A stretch of 64,000 nt of DNA, from NCBI RefSeq assembly GCF_001427305.1, contig NZ_LMFZ01000003.1:124001-188000 (forward strand), written 5' to 3'. The stretch's first letter is position 1. Every line of letters begins with the position of its first letter. A program made the position numbers and the translations under genes. Source of the stretch: Duganella sp. Root1480D1. GTDB lineage: Bacteria > Pseudomonadota > Gammaproteobacteria > Burkholderiales > Burkholderiaceae_D. Below the pieces are notes generated by a model. It saw only the letters and a program-made list of their open reading frames with translations, was not told the origin of the DNA and did no database searches. Below are positions 55,065 to 63,927 of this stretch, piece by piece.

Positions 55065-56009
55065 ATGGCAAGCATGAAAACCATAGCCATTATCGATTCC
55101 CACACCGGCGGCGAACCGACCCGCCTGGTGATAGACGGCGGTCCGGACCTGGGCACCGGTCCCCTTCATGAACGCCTGGCGCGCTTCCGCAGCGAGCATG
55201 ACGGGTTCCGTTCCGGCGTAGTGTGCGAACCGCGCGGCTCGGACGTGCTGGTGGGCGCGCTGCTATGCGAGCCGCATGCGCCGAATTGTGCAGCAGGCGT
55301 CATCTTCTTCAACAATGTCGGCTACCTCGGCATGTGCGGCCACGGTACCATCGGACTGGTGGCGTCACTGGCTTTCATGGGCCGCCTGAGCGCCGGCGTG
55401 CACCGCATCGATACGCCGGTGGGCGTGGTGGAAGCGCAGTTGCATGACGATGGCAGCGTGACCGTGAACAATGTGCCGTCGTGGCGCAAGGCGACTGGCG
55501 TGCCGGTCGACGTGCCGGGTTATGGCGTGGTGCGCGGCGATATCGCCTGGGGCGGCAACTGGTTCTTCCTGGTGTCCGACCATGGCCGGCAACTCGAACT
55601 TGGCAATGTGCGCGAGTTGTCGGCCTACACCACCGCGATCAAGGATGCGCTGGAAGCACAGGGCATCAGCGGCGATAACGGCGCGTTGATCGATCATATC
55701 GAGCTGTTTGCCGATTCCCGCAGCGGCCTGGGCGACAGCCGGAACTTCGTGCTATGCCCTGGCAATGCCTACGATCGTTCGCCTTGCGGTACCGGCACCA
55801 GCGCCAAGCTGGCCTGCCTGGCTGCAGACGGCAAACTGGCTGAAGGTGAAGTCTGGCGTCAGGAAAGCATCGTCGGCAGCGTGTTCGAAGGTTCCTATCG
55901 CCGCGATGGCGAGCGTGTGCTGCCCAGCATTCGCGGCAAGGCCTGGGTGAACGCGACCTCGACCCTGGTGCTGGATCCGAACGATCCATTTGTCTGGGGA
56001 ATTCGTTGA
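55065..56009 (+). CDS. 4-hydroxyproline 2-epimerase
   Basis: The 314-residue proline racemase-family enzyme has both catalytic cysteines: Cys91 in GMCGHGTIG and Cys241 in SPCGTGTSA. The second Cys separates epimerases from trans-3-hydroxyproline dehydratases, which have Thr there. It converts trans-4-hydroxy-L-proline to cis-4-hydroxy-D-proline, the first step of the D-hydroxyproline route (lhpA in Pseudomonas). The start at 55065 has AAGG six bases upstream. The oxidase subunit genes follow directly. Confidence 0.92.
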   Translation: MASMKTIAIIDSHTGGEPTRLVIDGGPDLGTGPLHERLARFRSEHDGFRSGVVCEPRGSDVLVGALLCEPHAPNCAAGVIFFNNVGYLGMCGHGTIGLVASLAFMGRLSAGVHRIDTPVGVVEAQLHDDGSVTVNNVPSWRKATGVPVDVPGYGVVRGDIAWGGNWFFLVSDHGRQLELGNVRELSAYTTAIKDALEAQGISGDNGALIDHIELFADSRSGLGDSRNFVLCPGNAYDRSPCGTGTSAKLACLAADGKLAEGEVWRQESIVGSVFEGSYRRDGERVLPSIRGKAWVNATSTLVLDPNDPFVWGIR

Positions 56010-56011
56010 GC

Positions 56012-57133
56012 ATGAAACCGGATGTCCTGATCGTCGGCGCGGGAATTATCGGCGCAGCGTGCGCCGATGCCTTGTCGGCACAGGGCTTGCGCGTGACCGT
56101 CGTCGAGCGCGACGTGGTCGGCAGCGGCGCTACTGCGGCCGGCATGGGCCACCTGGTGGCCATGGACGACAACGCGGCTGAATTGGCCCTGAGCTCGCAT
56201 TCGCTGGAGTTATGGAAGGAGCTGGTGGACGGCCAATCCCAGCGTCACGAATACAGCCGTTGCGGCACCATCTGGGTCGCTGCGGACGATGAAGAACTCG
56301 AGGCCGCGCGCGCCAAGGCAGCCACCATGTCGGCCCACGGGCTGGAGTGCGATGTGATCGGCGCCCAGGATTTGTACCACCTGGAGCCGAACTTGCGGCC
56401 GCACCTGGCCGGCGGCTTGCTGGTGCAGGGCGATGGCCTGGTGTACCCGCCGAAGAGTGCGCGCATCCTGCTGGCACGCGCAGTGGCGCGCGGCGCGTCG
56501 CTGGTCACGGGCGAAGTCGTGGCACTGGAAGATGGCGGTGTGCTACTGGCGGACGGCTCGCGCCTGGCGGCCGGGCAGGTGGTACTTGCCGCGGGCACGC
56601 GCTGCCTGGCGCTGGCACCGGACCTGCCGCTGCGGCCCAAGAAGGGCCACGTCATGATTACCGACCGCTATCCGGGATTTGTGCGCCACCAACTGGTGGA
56701 GCTTGGATATATCAAGAGCGCCCACGCGTCGGAAGGCGAATCGGTGGCGTTCAACCTGCAGCCGCGGCCAACCGGCCAGGTGCTGATCGGCTCCTCGCGG
56801 CAATTCGATACCGTCGACCTGGCAGCGGAACCGGCGATGATGGCGCGCATGCTGGCCCGTGCGGTGGAGTACACGCCCGCGCTGGCGGGGCTGAACGTGC
56901 TGCGCTGCTGGACCGGCTTGCGTGCGGCGACGCCGGATGGCCTCCCGCTGATCGGGCCGGACCTGTCGCGCCGCAACGTGTGGCTGGCCACCGGCCATGA
57001 AGGACTTGGCATTACGACCTCGCTTGCGACTGCGGAATTGCTGGCAGCCCAGATGACAGGCAGCCAGGCGGGCATCGATGCGCGACCGTACTTGCCGAGC
57101 CGCTTTGCTGCGCAGGGGAGGGCGTATGGCTGA
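56012..57133 (+). CDS. D-hydroxyproline dehydrogenase, FAD (DAO-type) subunit
   Basis: The 373-residue flavoprotein has the Rossmann FAD motif (VLIVGAGIIGAACADAL) and a DAO-type fold with closing RCWTGLRAATPDGLPLIGP. Together with the two following subunits it should oxidise cis-4-hydroxy-D-proline to 1-pyrroline-4-hydroxy-2-carboxylate. The start lies 2 bp after the epimerase stop. Its 3' end overlaps the ferredoxin-like gene by 8 bp. It resembles the HcnC-type subunit of heteromeric oxidases. Confidence 0.88.
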   Translation: MKPDVLIVGAGIIGAACADALSAQGLRVTVVERDVVGSGATAAGMGHLVAMDDNAAELALSSHSLELWKELVDGQSQRHEYSRCGTIWVAADDEELEAARAKAATMSAHGLECDVIGAQDLYHLEPNLRPHLAGGLLVQGDGLVYPPKSARILLARAVARGASLVTGEVVALEDGGVLLADGSRLAAGQVVLAAGTRCLALAPDLPLRPKKGHVMITDRYPGFVRHQLVELGYIKSAHASEGESVAFNLQPRPTGQVLIGSSRQFDTVDLAAEPAMMARMLARAVEYTPALAGLNVLRCWTGLRAATPDGLPLIGPDLSRRNVWLATGHEGLGITTSLATAELLAAQMTGSQAGIDARPYLPSRFAAQGRAYG

Positions 57134-57368
57134 TTGCATCACTTTGACTATCGACGGTTATGGCGCGACCGTCTCTGAGGGCACCACCGTTGCCGCTGCC
57201 ATTGCAGGCGTGACGCGCCGCTCGGTCAGCGGGCAGTTGCGCGCGCCGCTTTGCGGCATGGGCGTTTGCCAGGAATGCCGCGTCACCATCAACGGCCGGG
57301 CGCATGTGCTGTCCTGCCAGACGCTTTGCCGCCCGGGGATGGACGTGCAGACGGGAGCTGCGCCATGA
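57126..57368 (+). CDS. D-hydroxyproline dehydrogenase, [2Fe-2S] subunit
   Basis: The 80-residue protein is a small plant-type ferredoxin domain with Cys43, 48, 51 and 64 in the pattern C-x4-C-x2-C-x12-C (PLCGMGVCQEC). It resembles the HcnA-type subunit of heteromeric amino acid dehydrogenases and should pass electrons between the two flavin subunits. The ATG at 57126 overlaps the upstream gene, and its stop overlaps the next start (ATGA). Confidence 0.9.
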   Translation: MADCITLTIDGYGATVSEGTTVAAAIAGVTRRSVSGQLRAPLCGMGVCQECRVTINGRAHVLSCQTLCRPGMDVQTGAAP

Positions 57369-58636
57369 CGCAATTCTTTGACATCCTGATCGTCGGCGCG
57401 GGCCCGGCGGGCCTGGCTGCGGCGCATGCAGCGGCAGGCAGCGGCAGCGAGCGCCGCATCGCCATCGTCGACGACAACCCGCTGGCCGGCGGCCAGATCT
57501 GGCGCGGCGGCCCGGCGAAACAGTCCGACCAGCGTGCACGCCAGCTTTGGCAGGCAGTGGAAGCGGCAAGCAATGTGACCATGCTGGCCGGGACTCGCGT
57601 GCTGATGCAAACCCAGCCCGGTGAATTGCTGGTGCAGGATGCCGACCAGGCCCGCACCATCCGCTACAACCAGTTGATCCTGGCCACCGGCGCGCGCGAA
57701 TTGCTGTTGCCGTTCCCCGGCTGGACACTGCCCGGCGTAACCGGCGCGGGCGGCCTGCAAGCGCTGGCCAAGGGCGGCTACCCTGTGCAGGGCAAGCGCG
57801 TCGTGGTTGCCGGCACCGGCCCGCTGCTTTTGGCCGTCGCTGCCACGCTGAAAGAGCGGGGCGCGATCGTCGGGGCCATTGTCGAACAAGCGGGCATGCC
57901 GGCCCTGGCACGCTTCGCCGCCGGCCTGGCGCTGGCGCCGTCGAAGGCAGTGCAGGCCGCGAAACTTGGCCTTGCCCTGCGCGGCATTCCGTACTTTGCC
58001 AACAGTTATGTGACATCAGCCAGCGGCGACGTGCAACTGACATCCGTGCAGGTGCACCGCAAGGGGACGAAGCTCGATATCGACTGCGACTACCTCGCCT
58101 GCGGGTATGGCCTGTTGCCAAACACCGAACTTGCCCGTGCGCTTGGTTGCGAGATTGGGCAAGGCGCCGTAAAGACCGACCCCTGGCAGCGGACCTCCGT
58201 GCCGAACGTATTGTGCGCAGGCGAGGGCACCGGCGTTGGCGGCGTGGACCTCGCCCTGGTCGAGGGCCGGATCGCCGGGTTGGCGGCCTGCGGCGAAGGC
58301 GTGGCGCAGGAACTGTTTACCGAGCGGGCCCGATGGCAGGGCTTTGCCGCCCGTCTGGCCTGCACTTTCGCCCCGCGCGAAGAATTGCGCAGGCTGGCGC
58401 AAGACGACACCATCGTCTGCCGCTGCGAAGACGTCTGCCACGACGCATTGCGCGAACACGCGAGCTGGCGCAGCGCCAAGCTGCACACCCGCTGCGGCAT
58501 GGGCCCCTGCCAGGGCCGCATCTGCGGCAACGCAACCGATTTCCTGTACGGATGGCGTCCGGACGCCGTGCGTACACCGATCTCGCCGGCACGTGCCGGC
58601 AGCATTATCACCCTCGAACCTCACAAGGAGACTTGA
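57365..58636 (+). CDS. D-hydroxyproline dehydrogenase, NAD(P)/FAD-binding subunit
   Basis: The 423-residue protein has an N-terminal FAD motif (ILIVGAGPAGLAAAHAA), a second nucleotide-binding motif (VVVAGTGPLLLAVAAT), and a C-terminal BFD-like [2Fe-2S] region (CRCEDVC and CGMGPCQGRICG). It resembles the HcnB-type alpha subunit. It should be the electron-accepting half of the dehydrogenase. The longer reading from 57251 overlaps the ferredoxin gene and is not supported. Confidence 0.9.
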   Translation: MTQFFDILIVGAGPAGLAAAHAAAGSGSERRIAIVDDNPLAGGQIWRGGPAKQSDQRARQLWQAVEAASNVTMLAGTRVLMQTQPGELLVQDADQARTIRYNQLILATGARELLLPFPGWTLPGVTGAGGLQALAKGGYPVQGKRVVVAGTGPLLLAVAATLKERGAIVGAIVEQAGMPALARFAAGLALAPSKAVQAAKLGLALRGIPYFANSYVTSASGDVQLTSVQVHRKGTKLDIDCDYLACGYGLLPNTELARALGCEIGQGAVKTDPWQRTSVPNVLCAGEGTGVGGVDLALVEGRIAGLAACGEGVAQELFTERARWQGFAARLACTFAPREELRRLAQDDTIVCRCEDVCHDALREHASWRSAKLHTRCGMGPCQGRICGNATDFLYGWRPDAVRTPISPARAGSIITLEPHKET

Positions 58637-58637
58637 A

Positions 58638-59549
58638 ATGGCAGCAATCAAATGGGAAGGCGTATTCCCTGCAGTAACCACCAAATTCCACGCGAATGAG
58701 GAGCTGGACCACGCAGAAATGGAGAAGCACTTCTCCTTCATGATCGACAGCGGCTGCCACGGCCTGGTGACCTGCGGTTCCCTGGGCGAAGCAAGCACCC
58801 TGTCGTTCGAAGAGAAGCTGGCTGTCGCCAAGACCGCCGTCAAGGTAGCGAATGGCCGCGTGCCAGTGCTGGCCAACGTCAGCGAAACCCGCACCGCCAA
58901 CGCCGAGCGCTATGTGCAGGAAGCGCGCGACCTGGGCGTGGACGGCTTCATGGTGATGCCTTCCGTGCTGTACGCTGCCGACGCATTCGAAGCCAAGGCC
59001 AATCTGCGCACCATCGCCAAGGCCGCCAAGCTGCCGATCATGGTGTACAACAACCCTGTGACCTATAAAGTCGACCTGACCCCGGCCGACTTCAAGGAAC
59101 TGGCGGATTGCGAAGAACTGGAAGCAATCAAGGAATCGACCGACAATATCCGCCGCGTGACCGACCTGCGCAATGTAGTGGGCGACCGCTACGCCATCTT
59201 CATGGGCGTGGACGACCTGTCCTTCGAGGGCCTGGCAGTAGGCGCCGACGGCCTGCTGGCCGGCCTGGTGGTGGCCTTCCCGAAAGAGACGGTGGCCCTG
59301 TACAAGCTGGTGAAAGCCGGCCGCCTGGCCGAAGCCCTGAAACTGTACCAATGGTTCATGCCGCTGCTGCACCTCGACGTTTCGACCAAGCTGGTGCAAA
59401 ATCTGAAACTGGTGGAAGCACTGGTAGGTGTCGGCAACGAAAACGTTCGCCGCCCACGCCAGCCACTGCGCGGCGCTGACCGCGAGTTCGTGGTGCAGGT
59501 GGTGCAGCAGGCCCTGGCAACCCGTCCCGACGTCAGCGCTTACCTGTAA
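58638..59549 (+). CDS. 1-pyrroline-4-hydroxy-2-carboxylate deaminase (DapA family)
   Basis: The 303-residue protein belongs to the dihydrodipicolinate synthase family, with the Schiff-base Lys165 in EAIKEST and the catalytic Tyr137 in IMVYNNP. Its place after the hydroxyproline dehydrogenase genes points to the deaminase that makes alpha-ketoglutarate semialdehyde. AAGGAG lies eight bases before the ATG. No semialdehyde dehydrogenase gene or transporter follows in the window, so those steps must be encoded elsewhere. Confidence 0.88.
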   Translation: MAAIKWEGVFPAVTTKFHANEELDHAEMEKHFSFMIDSGCHGLVTCGSLGEASTLSFEEKLAVAKTAVKVANGRVPVLANVSETRTANAERYVQEARDLGVDGFMVMPSVLYAADAFEAKANLRTIAKAAKLPIMVYNNPVTYKVDLTPADFKELADCEELEAIKESTDNIRRVTDLRNVVGDRYAIFMGVDDLSFEGLAVGADGLLAGLVVAFPKETVALYKLVKAGRLAEALKLYQWFMPLLHLDVSTKLVQNLKLVEALVGVGNENVRRPRQPLRGADREFVVQVVQQALATRPDVSAYL

Positions 59550-59575
59550 CAGGTCAGAGCTTATGCCGAGGACGA

Positions 59576-60319
59576 ATGCCGATCAATTATGTAAGAAGCC
59601 TGACAGGGCGGCAGCGCGCCGCCCAGGCTAATCGCCACCTCGGCATCGCCCTGGCCTTCGTGGCCGGGGCGGCCAACGCTGGCGGCTTCCTCGCCGTCAA
59701 GCAGTACACCTCCCATATGACAGGCATCCTGTCATCTGCCGCCGACGACCTGGCGCTGGGCGCCATCGACGCCGCACTGGACTGTGCCGGGGCCTTGCTG
59801 GCCTTTATCGCTGGCGCAGCCTGTTGCGCCATCATGGTGAATTTTGCCCGCCGCCGCCAGCTTCACAGTGAATTTGCCTTGCCGCTGCTGGTTGAAGCGG
59901 TATTGCTGCTGGCATTCGGCGTGATGGGCACCCGCCTGCAGGCGATCGACGTGTTCGTGCTGCCGGCCACGGTTATGCTCCTGTGCTTCATGATGGGGTT
60001 GCAGAATGCCGTGATCACCAAGCTGTCCAACGCGGAAATCCGGACCACGCATATGACGGGCATCGTGACCGACCTTGGCATCGAAACCGGCAAGGCGCTT
60101 TACTGGAACCGCGACGACCAGGCCGTGCCTCGCGTGGCGGCCGACTGGAAGCGGGTCAGGATCCTCGCTGCGCTGGTGTCTTCCTTCTTCGTTGGCGCAC
60201 TGGCCGGCGCTTTCGGCTTCAAGGCAGTGGGCTTTGGTGCCGTGCTGCCGTTGGCCTGTGTGCTGCTGGCCATGGCCGCAGTCCCGATCTACGACGACCT
60301 GGTTGCCGTGCGCCGCTAG
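59576..60319 (+). CDS. YoaK-like membrane protein (DUF1275)
   Basis: The 247-residue inner-membrane protein has about six helices and the DUF1275 markers GAANAGGFLAVKQYTSHMTG and LSNAEIRTTHMTGIVTDLG. The function of the family is unknown. GAGG precedes the ATG, 26 bp after the deaminase gene, so it may be read with the hydroxyproline operon. It overlaps the opposite-strand universal stress gene by 4 bp. Confidence 0.88.
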   Translation: MPINYVRSLTGRQRAAQANRHLGIALAFVAGAANAGGFLAVKQYTSHMTGILSSAADDLALGAIDAALDCAGALLAFIAGAACCAIMVNFARRRQLHSEFALPLLVEAVLLLAFGVMGTRLQAIDVFVLPATVMLLCFMMGLQNAVITKLSNAEIRTTHMTGIVTDLGIETGKALYWNRDDQAVPRVAADWKRVRILAALVSSFFVGALAGAFGFKAVGFGAVLPLACVLLAMAAVPIYDDLVAVRR

Positions 60320-60720
60320 CCTTCGCGGAACACCAGTACCGGGATCTTGCTGTGCGTGAGCACCTTCTGTGTCTGGCTGCCCAGCATCAGGCTGGCAAGG
60401 CCGCTGCGCCCGCGCGAGGCCATTGCGATCAGATCGCAGTTGCGCTGCAAGGCGGTGGAAATGATGGCGGCATGTGGCTGGTCGCCGTGCACTTCCAGCG
60501 TGGTGCAGTCCACGTGCAGGGTATTTGCCTGGCGCGCGATGTCGGCCAGGATCGAGTTCTCGTCAGGCGCGGCGGCCAGGCTGGCCAGTGCCGGTTCTTC
60601 CGGAAGCACGTGAACCGCCGTGACGCGGGCACCGCTTTCGCGGGCCATGCGCAGGGCGGCGTTCACTGCCAGTTGCGAAGCGGCGGAGCCGTCGCTTGGA
60701 ATCAGAATGTGGCGAAACAT
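60316..60720 (-). CDS. universal stress protein (UspA family)
   Basis: The 134-residue protein shows the Usp fold: FRHILIPSDGSAASQL, ARVTAVHVLPEE and the ATP-binding loop MASRGRSGLASLMLGSQTQKV. It is shorter than the Usp at 48939 but has the same motifs. It lies 60 bp after the DoxX gene on the same strand and might share its promoter. Confidence 0.9.
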   Translation of the reverse strand: MFRHILIPSDGSAASQLAVNAALRMARESGARVTAVHVLPEEPALASLAAAPDENSILADIARQANTLHVDCTTLEVHGDQPHAAIISTALQRNCDLIAMASRGRSGLASLMLGSQTQKVLTHSKIPVLVFREG

Positions 60721-60780
60721 CTCTTGAAATCTCCTTCAGGTGCCGCAGTCTAAAATGTTCCGCCACATGCCTGCAACTAC

Positions 60781-61197
60781 TCAGGCGGTGCGCAGCGCAC
60801 TGTGGATGCGGCGGGCGTCGATGCTCAGGCTTCCTGCGCCGAAGGCGGCAATCTGCAGCAAGCCGCCAGCCATCGCCAGGTTCTTCATCAGGTGGATCAT
60901 CTGGTTCTGGTCGGCGATCGCGCTGTGGAAGACCAAGCCGGTCAGAATCGAGAACCCGGCCAATGCCAGTGCCACCGGGCGCGTGTACAAGCCGGCCACC
61001 AGCAGCAGGCCGCCGACCACTTCGATGCCGATCGCGCCGACCAGCGCCAGTTCAGGGAACGGCAGCCCCATGGCGTTGATGTAGCCAAGGGTAGTGCCAG
61101 GATTGGCGATCTTGCCTATGCCGCTCATCACGAAAATGGCAGCCATCAGGATGCGGCCGATGAGTGGCAGGACGGCGGCGTTGGTCTGGTTATTCAT
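60781..61197 (-). CDS. DoxX-family membrane protein
   Basis: The 138-residue protein has four predicted membrane helices and DoxX markers (IFVMSGIGKIANPG, ALVGAIGIEVVGGLLLVAGL and FHSAIADQNQMIHLMKNLAM). The family is linked to redox balance and quinone-related functions, without a defined reaction. A Usp gene follows on the same strand. The 99-bp gap upstream of its start holds no gene. Confidence 0.9.
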   Translation of the reverse strand: MNNQTNAAVLPLIGRILMAAIFVMSGIGKIANPGTTLGYINAMGLPFPELALVGAIGIEVVGGLLLVAGLYTRPVALALAGFSILTGLVFHSAIADQNQMIHLMKNLAMAGGLLQIAAFGAGSLSIDARRIHSALRTA

Positions 61198-61296
61198 GGT
61201 GTGACTCCTTCAGGGAATGTGTTGTTGATGAAGTCATCTTATGCCGCACAGACCTATTCTGGAAGCCAATATATTTAGATGCAATGTATCGTCAAA

Positions 61297-61752
61297 TCAG
61301 ATGGATTGCTCCTGTAGAAGCAAGGCCAGTTGCTGCCTTAATTTGGCGTTGGAGGGTTGGCTATGCGGGTGGCCGGCGTTTTCCACCGCCACGGCGAGCG
61401 GCAAATCCATCGCGCTCAGGTGGCCGAGGAACCAGCGCGGCAGCCGTTCGAGCAGGGCGCGGGCACCGGCGGGATCGGCCTGCGCGACGGGCAGGGCGTG
61501 CTGCAGCGCCGCCAGTGCCCGGCGGTGGGCTGCGCGGTGTTCATGCTCCGTGGGGTAATAAAGCTGGTCCATCAAGGCTTCTTCCTCGGCGAAATCGAGG
61601 GCCAGGGCGCTAAGCAGCCCGGCGATGCGGCTCGGCAGCGAGCTATCGTCGGCGTCGATGGTTGCGTGAATGGCTTGCAGCAAGGCGCGGTGGGAAGCAT
61701 CCATCTCGGCCACGCCAGTTTCCAGCAGCGGGCTCCATTCGAGGCGTTGCAT
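61297..61752 (-). CDS. bacteriohemerythrin with one altered iron ligand
   Basis: The 151-residue protein has the hemerythrin four-helix pattern. Six of the seven usual di-iron ligands are visible: His21, Glu57, His72, His76, His111 and Asp116, at family spacing. The His normally four residues before the Glu is Asp53 (LDFAEEEALM). Hemerythrins bind O2 or NO at the di-iron site, so binding may be changed here. AAGGAG precedes the ATG at 61752. Confidence 0.85.
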   Translation of the reverse strand: MQRLEWSPLLETGVAEMDASHRALLQAIHATIDADDSSLPSRIAGLLSALALDFAEEEALMDQLYYPTEHEHRAAHRRALAALQHALPVAQADPAGARALLERLPRWFLGHLSAMDLPLAVAVENAGHPHSQPSNAKLRQQLALLLQEQSI

Positions 61753-61842
61753 GGTGGTCTCCTTGTCTATTCCGCCAGTGTCGCCCGGCGCAGACAGGGA
61801 TTCCATGACCCAGATCAACTGGCGTATTGTTCACCTACCCCT

Positions 61843-62367
61843 TCAGGAAGCTGTTTTGCCACCGCGCGATAGAGGGCAGGGTGGTGCCGGTACGGGCTCC
61901 TGTTCGGTTCGGTCGATATCGCCTCGTGAAAATACGTCTTCGAAACGCAGCTTGCCGGCAAGTACAGCATTGATCTTTGCCTGTTTATTTTCCAGATCGA
62001 AGGGATCAATCTCCACAACATTCCCATTGTTTGCTGCAAAACGTGTCCCGGTTGGCGGAAGGAATGCTACGAAATAGCCACCAACATCCAGCCGCGTGCC
62101 ACAGCAGCGCTGAGTCGAGAAGGATAGTTCACTGACATGATTCGATACTCCGCGGAGTTGGGAGACGATCTTGATGCGCGCGATTACTTCGCTATGCCCC
62201 AGGCGATCAGGCGGGCTCTCGCTGACCTGTGCTGAAACGAGGCGAAAAATGAATATTTGTTGTGCGCTACGGGCGGCAGGCGTATCCAGATACAAAAAGC
62301 CGCATGTGCACGCATTGGCCATGTTGCAATACACAGCTATCAATAAAAGAAAAATACCTTTAACCAT
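61843..62367 (-). CDS. secreted cysteine-containing TIMP/netrin-like protein
   Basis: The 174-residue protein has a signal peptide (MVKGIFLLLIAVYCNMANA) followed at once by CTCGF. The mature chain would thus begin with a Cys-x-Cys, as in TIMP and netrin-module proteins. A later RCCG pair and the IFIFRLVSAQVS strand fit an OB-type fold. In animals such proteins inhibit metalloproteases; bacterial members are uncharacterised. The assignment is tentative. Codon use is more AT-rich than that of the neighbours. Confidence 0.65.
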   Translation of the reverse strand: MVKGIFLLLIAVYCNMANACTCGFLYLDTPAARSAQQIFIFRLVSAQVSESPPDRLGHSEVIARIKIVSQLRGVSNHVSELSFSTQRCCGTRLDVGGYFVAFLPPTGTRFAANNGNVVEIDPFDLENKQAKINAVLAGKLRFEDVFSRGDIDRTEQEPVPAPPCPLSRGGKTAS

Positions 62368-62431
62368 GCTGGGGATTCTTTCTATAACAAAGGCAATGGG
62401 GCAAGTCAGCTCTTGGGTGTTTCCTGGACAG

Positions 62432-63832
62432 TTAAACCACAGCAGGGTTGAACGGCTCGGGGCGCCGCACAAGCAGATGGGACAGCCGTTGAAGACCGGC
62501 CTGTAAGCGTCCACGGTCCTTGACGTTACCCAAACTGATCCGAATCGCATTCCCCGATGGGCCGCCGGTTGCGAATGCCTCCGCCGTTGTAACTGCGATG
62601 CCCTCGCTGTCGGCGGCGCGCGCAAGCTGCGAGGAGTTCCAGTACGCCGGCAACTCGAGCCATACATGCAGGCCGTCCCCGGTGCCGCAGTACCGCCCCG
62701 CGAAGATATCCCGGGCCATCCGCTGGCGCAGGCGCGCCTCGTTGCGCACACCTGCCATCAGTCCCTCAGCCGAACCGTCGAAGATCCACTGCGTGGCCAG
62801 TGCGGCTGTCAGGGGAGCGACCATCAGCGCAAATGAACGTAGCGCGACCAGGAAACGTTCGCGTTCGTGCGGGTCGCGTATCAGCACGTAGGCGACGCGC
62901 AAGCCGGGCGTCAGGCATTTCGACAGGGTTGAGATGTAGTACACCTGTTCCGGGGCAAGCGTGGCAAGAGGTGTTGGCGCGGCATCGGCAAGCAGCCAGT
63001 AGGGATCGTCCTCGACGATGCGTACATTGCAGCGCTGCGCGATGCTGGCCAGCTCCTTGCGCCGGCCTTCCGGCATGGTGACGGCGGTCGGGTTCTGTAA
63101 AGTCGGATTGAGGTAGACCAGCCCAGGCTTATGTTGGCGGCACGCTTCCTCAAGCATCTGCGGCACCATCCCGTGCTTGTCCGCATCCACCGCAATGATG
63201 TGCCGTCCGAATTGGCTCGCTGCGGCACGCAAGCCGGGGTAATTCGTTGGCTCTGCCAGGATAACGCCGCCAGGCTCCGTCAGCGCAAGGATCAGTGCGG
63301 CGATCGCCGCTTGCGCACCCGGACAGACAACCACCTGCCGGAAATCCTGATGCCCAAACATCGGTTCGAGCCATTTGGCGCCGGCCTGGCGGTCGGAGTC
63401 GCTACCTCCGGCCAAATGGTAAGTCATCAGCAATTCATTGTCTGCCCTCATCAGTACCTGGGACAAACCTTGTTTCAACATGTCGTCGAAGTCCACGCCG
63501 TCCGGCGGTGGCGGGGTATTCATGCTCAGGTCGAGGATCGAGGCCAGTTCGACTTTCGGCGCTGCGACATAGGTGCCGCGCGCGCCGCGGCCTTCCAGCA
63601 AGTTGCGGCGCCGGGCTTCATCGTAGGCGCGCGTGATTGTCGTCAGGTCGACGTCCAGCTGCGCCGCCAACTGGCGCTGCGGAGGCAGGCGGTCTCCCGG
63701 TGTCAGCGATCCGTCCGCCACCGCCGCCTGCAAGGCATCCGCAATCTGCAGAAAACGTGGTCCGCCGTGCACGGCCAATCGCGGCAGCCAGATTGCCAAA
63801 TTTTGATCTTGTACGGTTTTCAACTGGGACAA
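62432..63832 (-). CDS. MocR-type regulator (GntR HTH + aminotransferase domain)
   Basis: The 466-residue protein has an N-terminal GntR winged helix (about 20-90; LPPQRQLAAQLDVDLTTITR) joined to a fold type I aminotransferase domain (about 110-455). The PLP-binding lysine is in YISTLSKCLTPGLRVAY. MocR proteins regulate transcription and respond to PLP-linked metabolites. The target may be the divergent gene starting 95 bp away. The protein is full length for the family. Confidence 0.92.
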   Translation of the reverse strand: MSQLKTVQDQNLAIWLPRLAVHGGPRFLQIADALQAAVADGSLTPGDRLPPQRQLAAQLDVDLTTITRAYDEARRRNLLEGRGARGTYVAAPKVELASILDLSMNTPPPPDGVDFDDMLKQGLSQVLMRADNELLMTYHLAGGSDSDRQAGAKWLEPMFGHQDFRQVVVCPGAQAAIAALILALTEPGGVILAEPTNYPGLRAAASQFGRHIIAVDADKHGMVPQMLEEACRQHKPGLVYLNPTLQNPTAVTMPEGRRKELASIAQRCNVRIVEDDPYWLLADAAPTPLATLAPEQVYYISTLSKCLTPGLRVAYVLIRDPHERERFLVALRSFALMVAPLTAALATQWIFDGSAEGLMAGVRNEARLRQRMARDIFAGRYCGTGDGLHVWLELPAYWNSSQLARAADSEGIAVTTAEAFATGGPSGNAIRISLGNVKDRGRLQAGLQRLSHLLVRRPEPFNPAVV

Positions 63833-63927
63833 TTTGTCTCAATGTATGGAAATTGCTTTCAAGTAGTATGCTTCAGAAAGTGTGGCAACGCCATAGTGTC
63901 AAGTCATAGCCTGGAAATACTCAAAAT

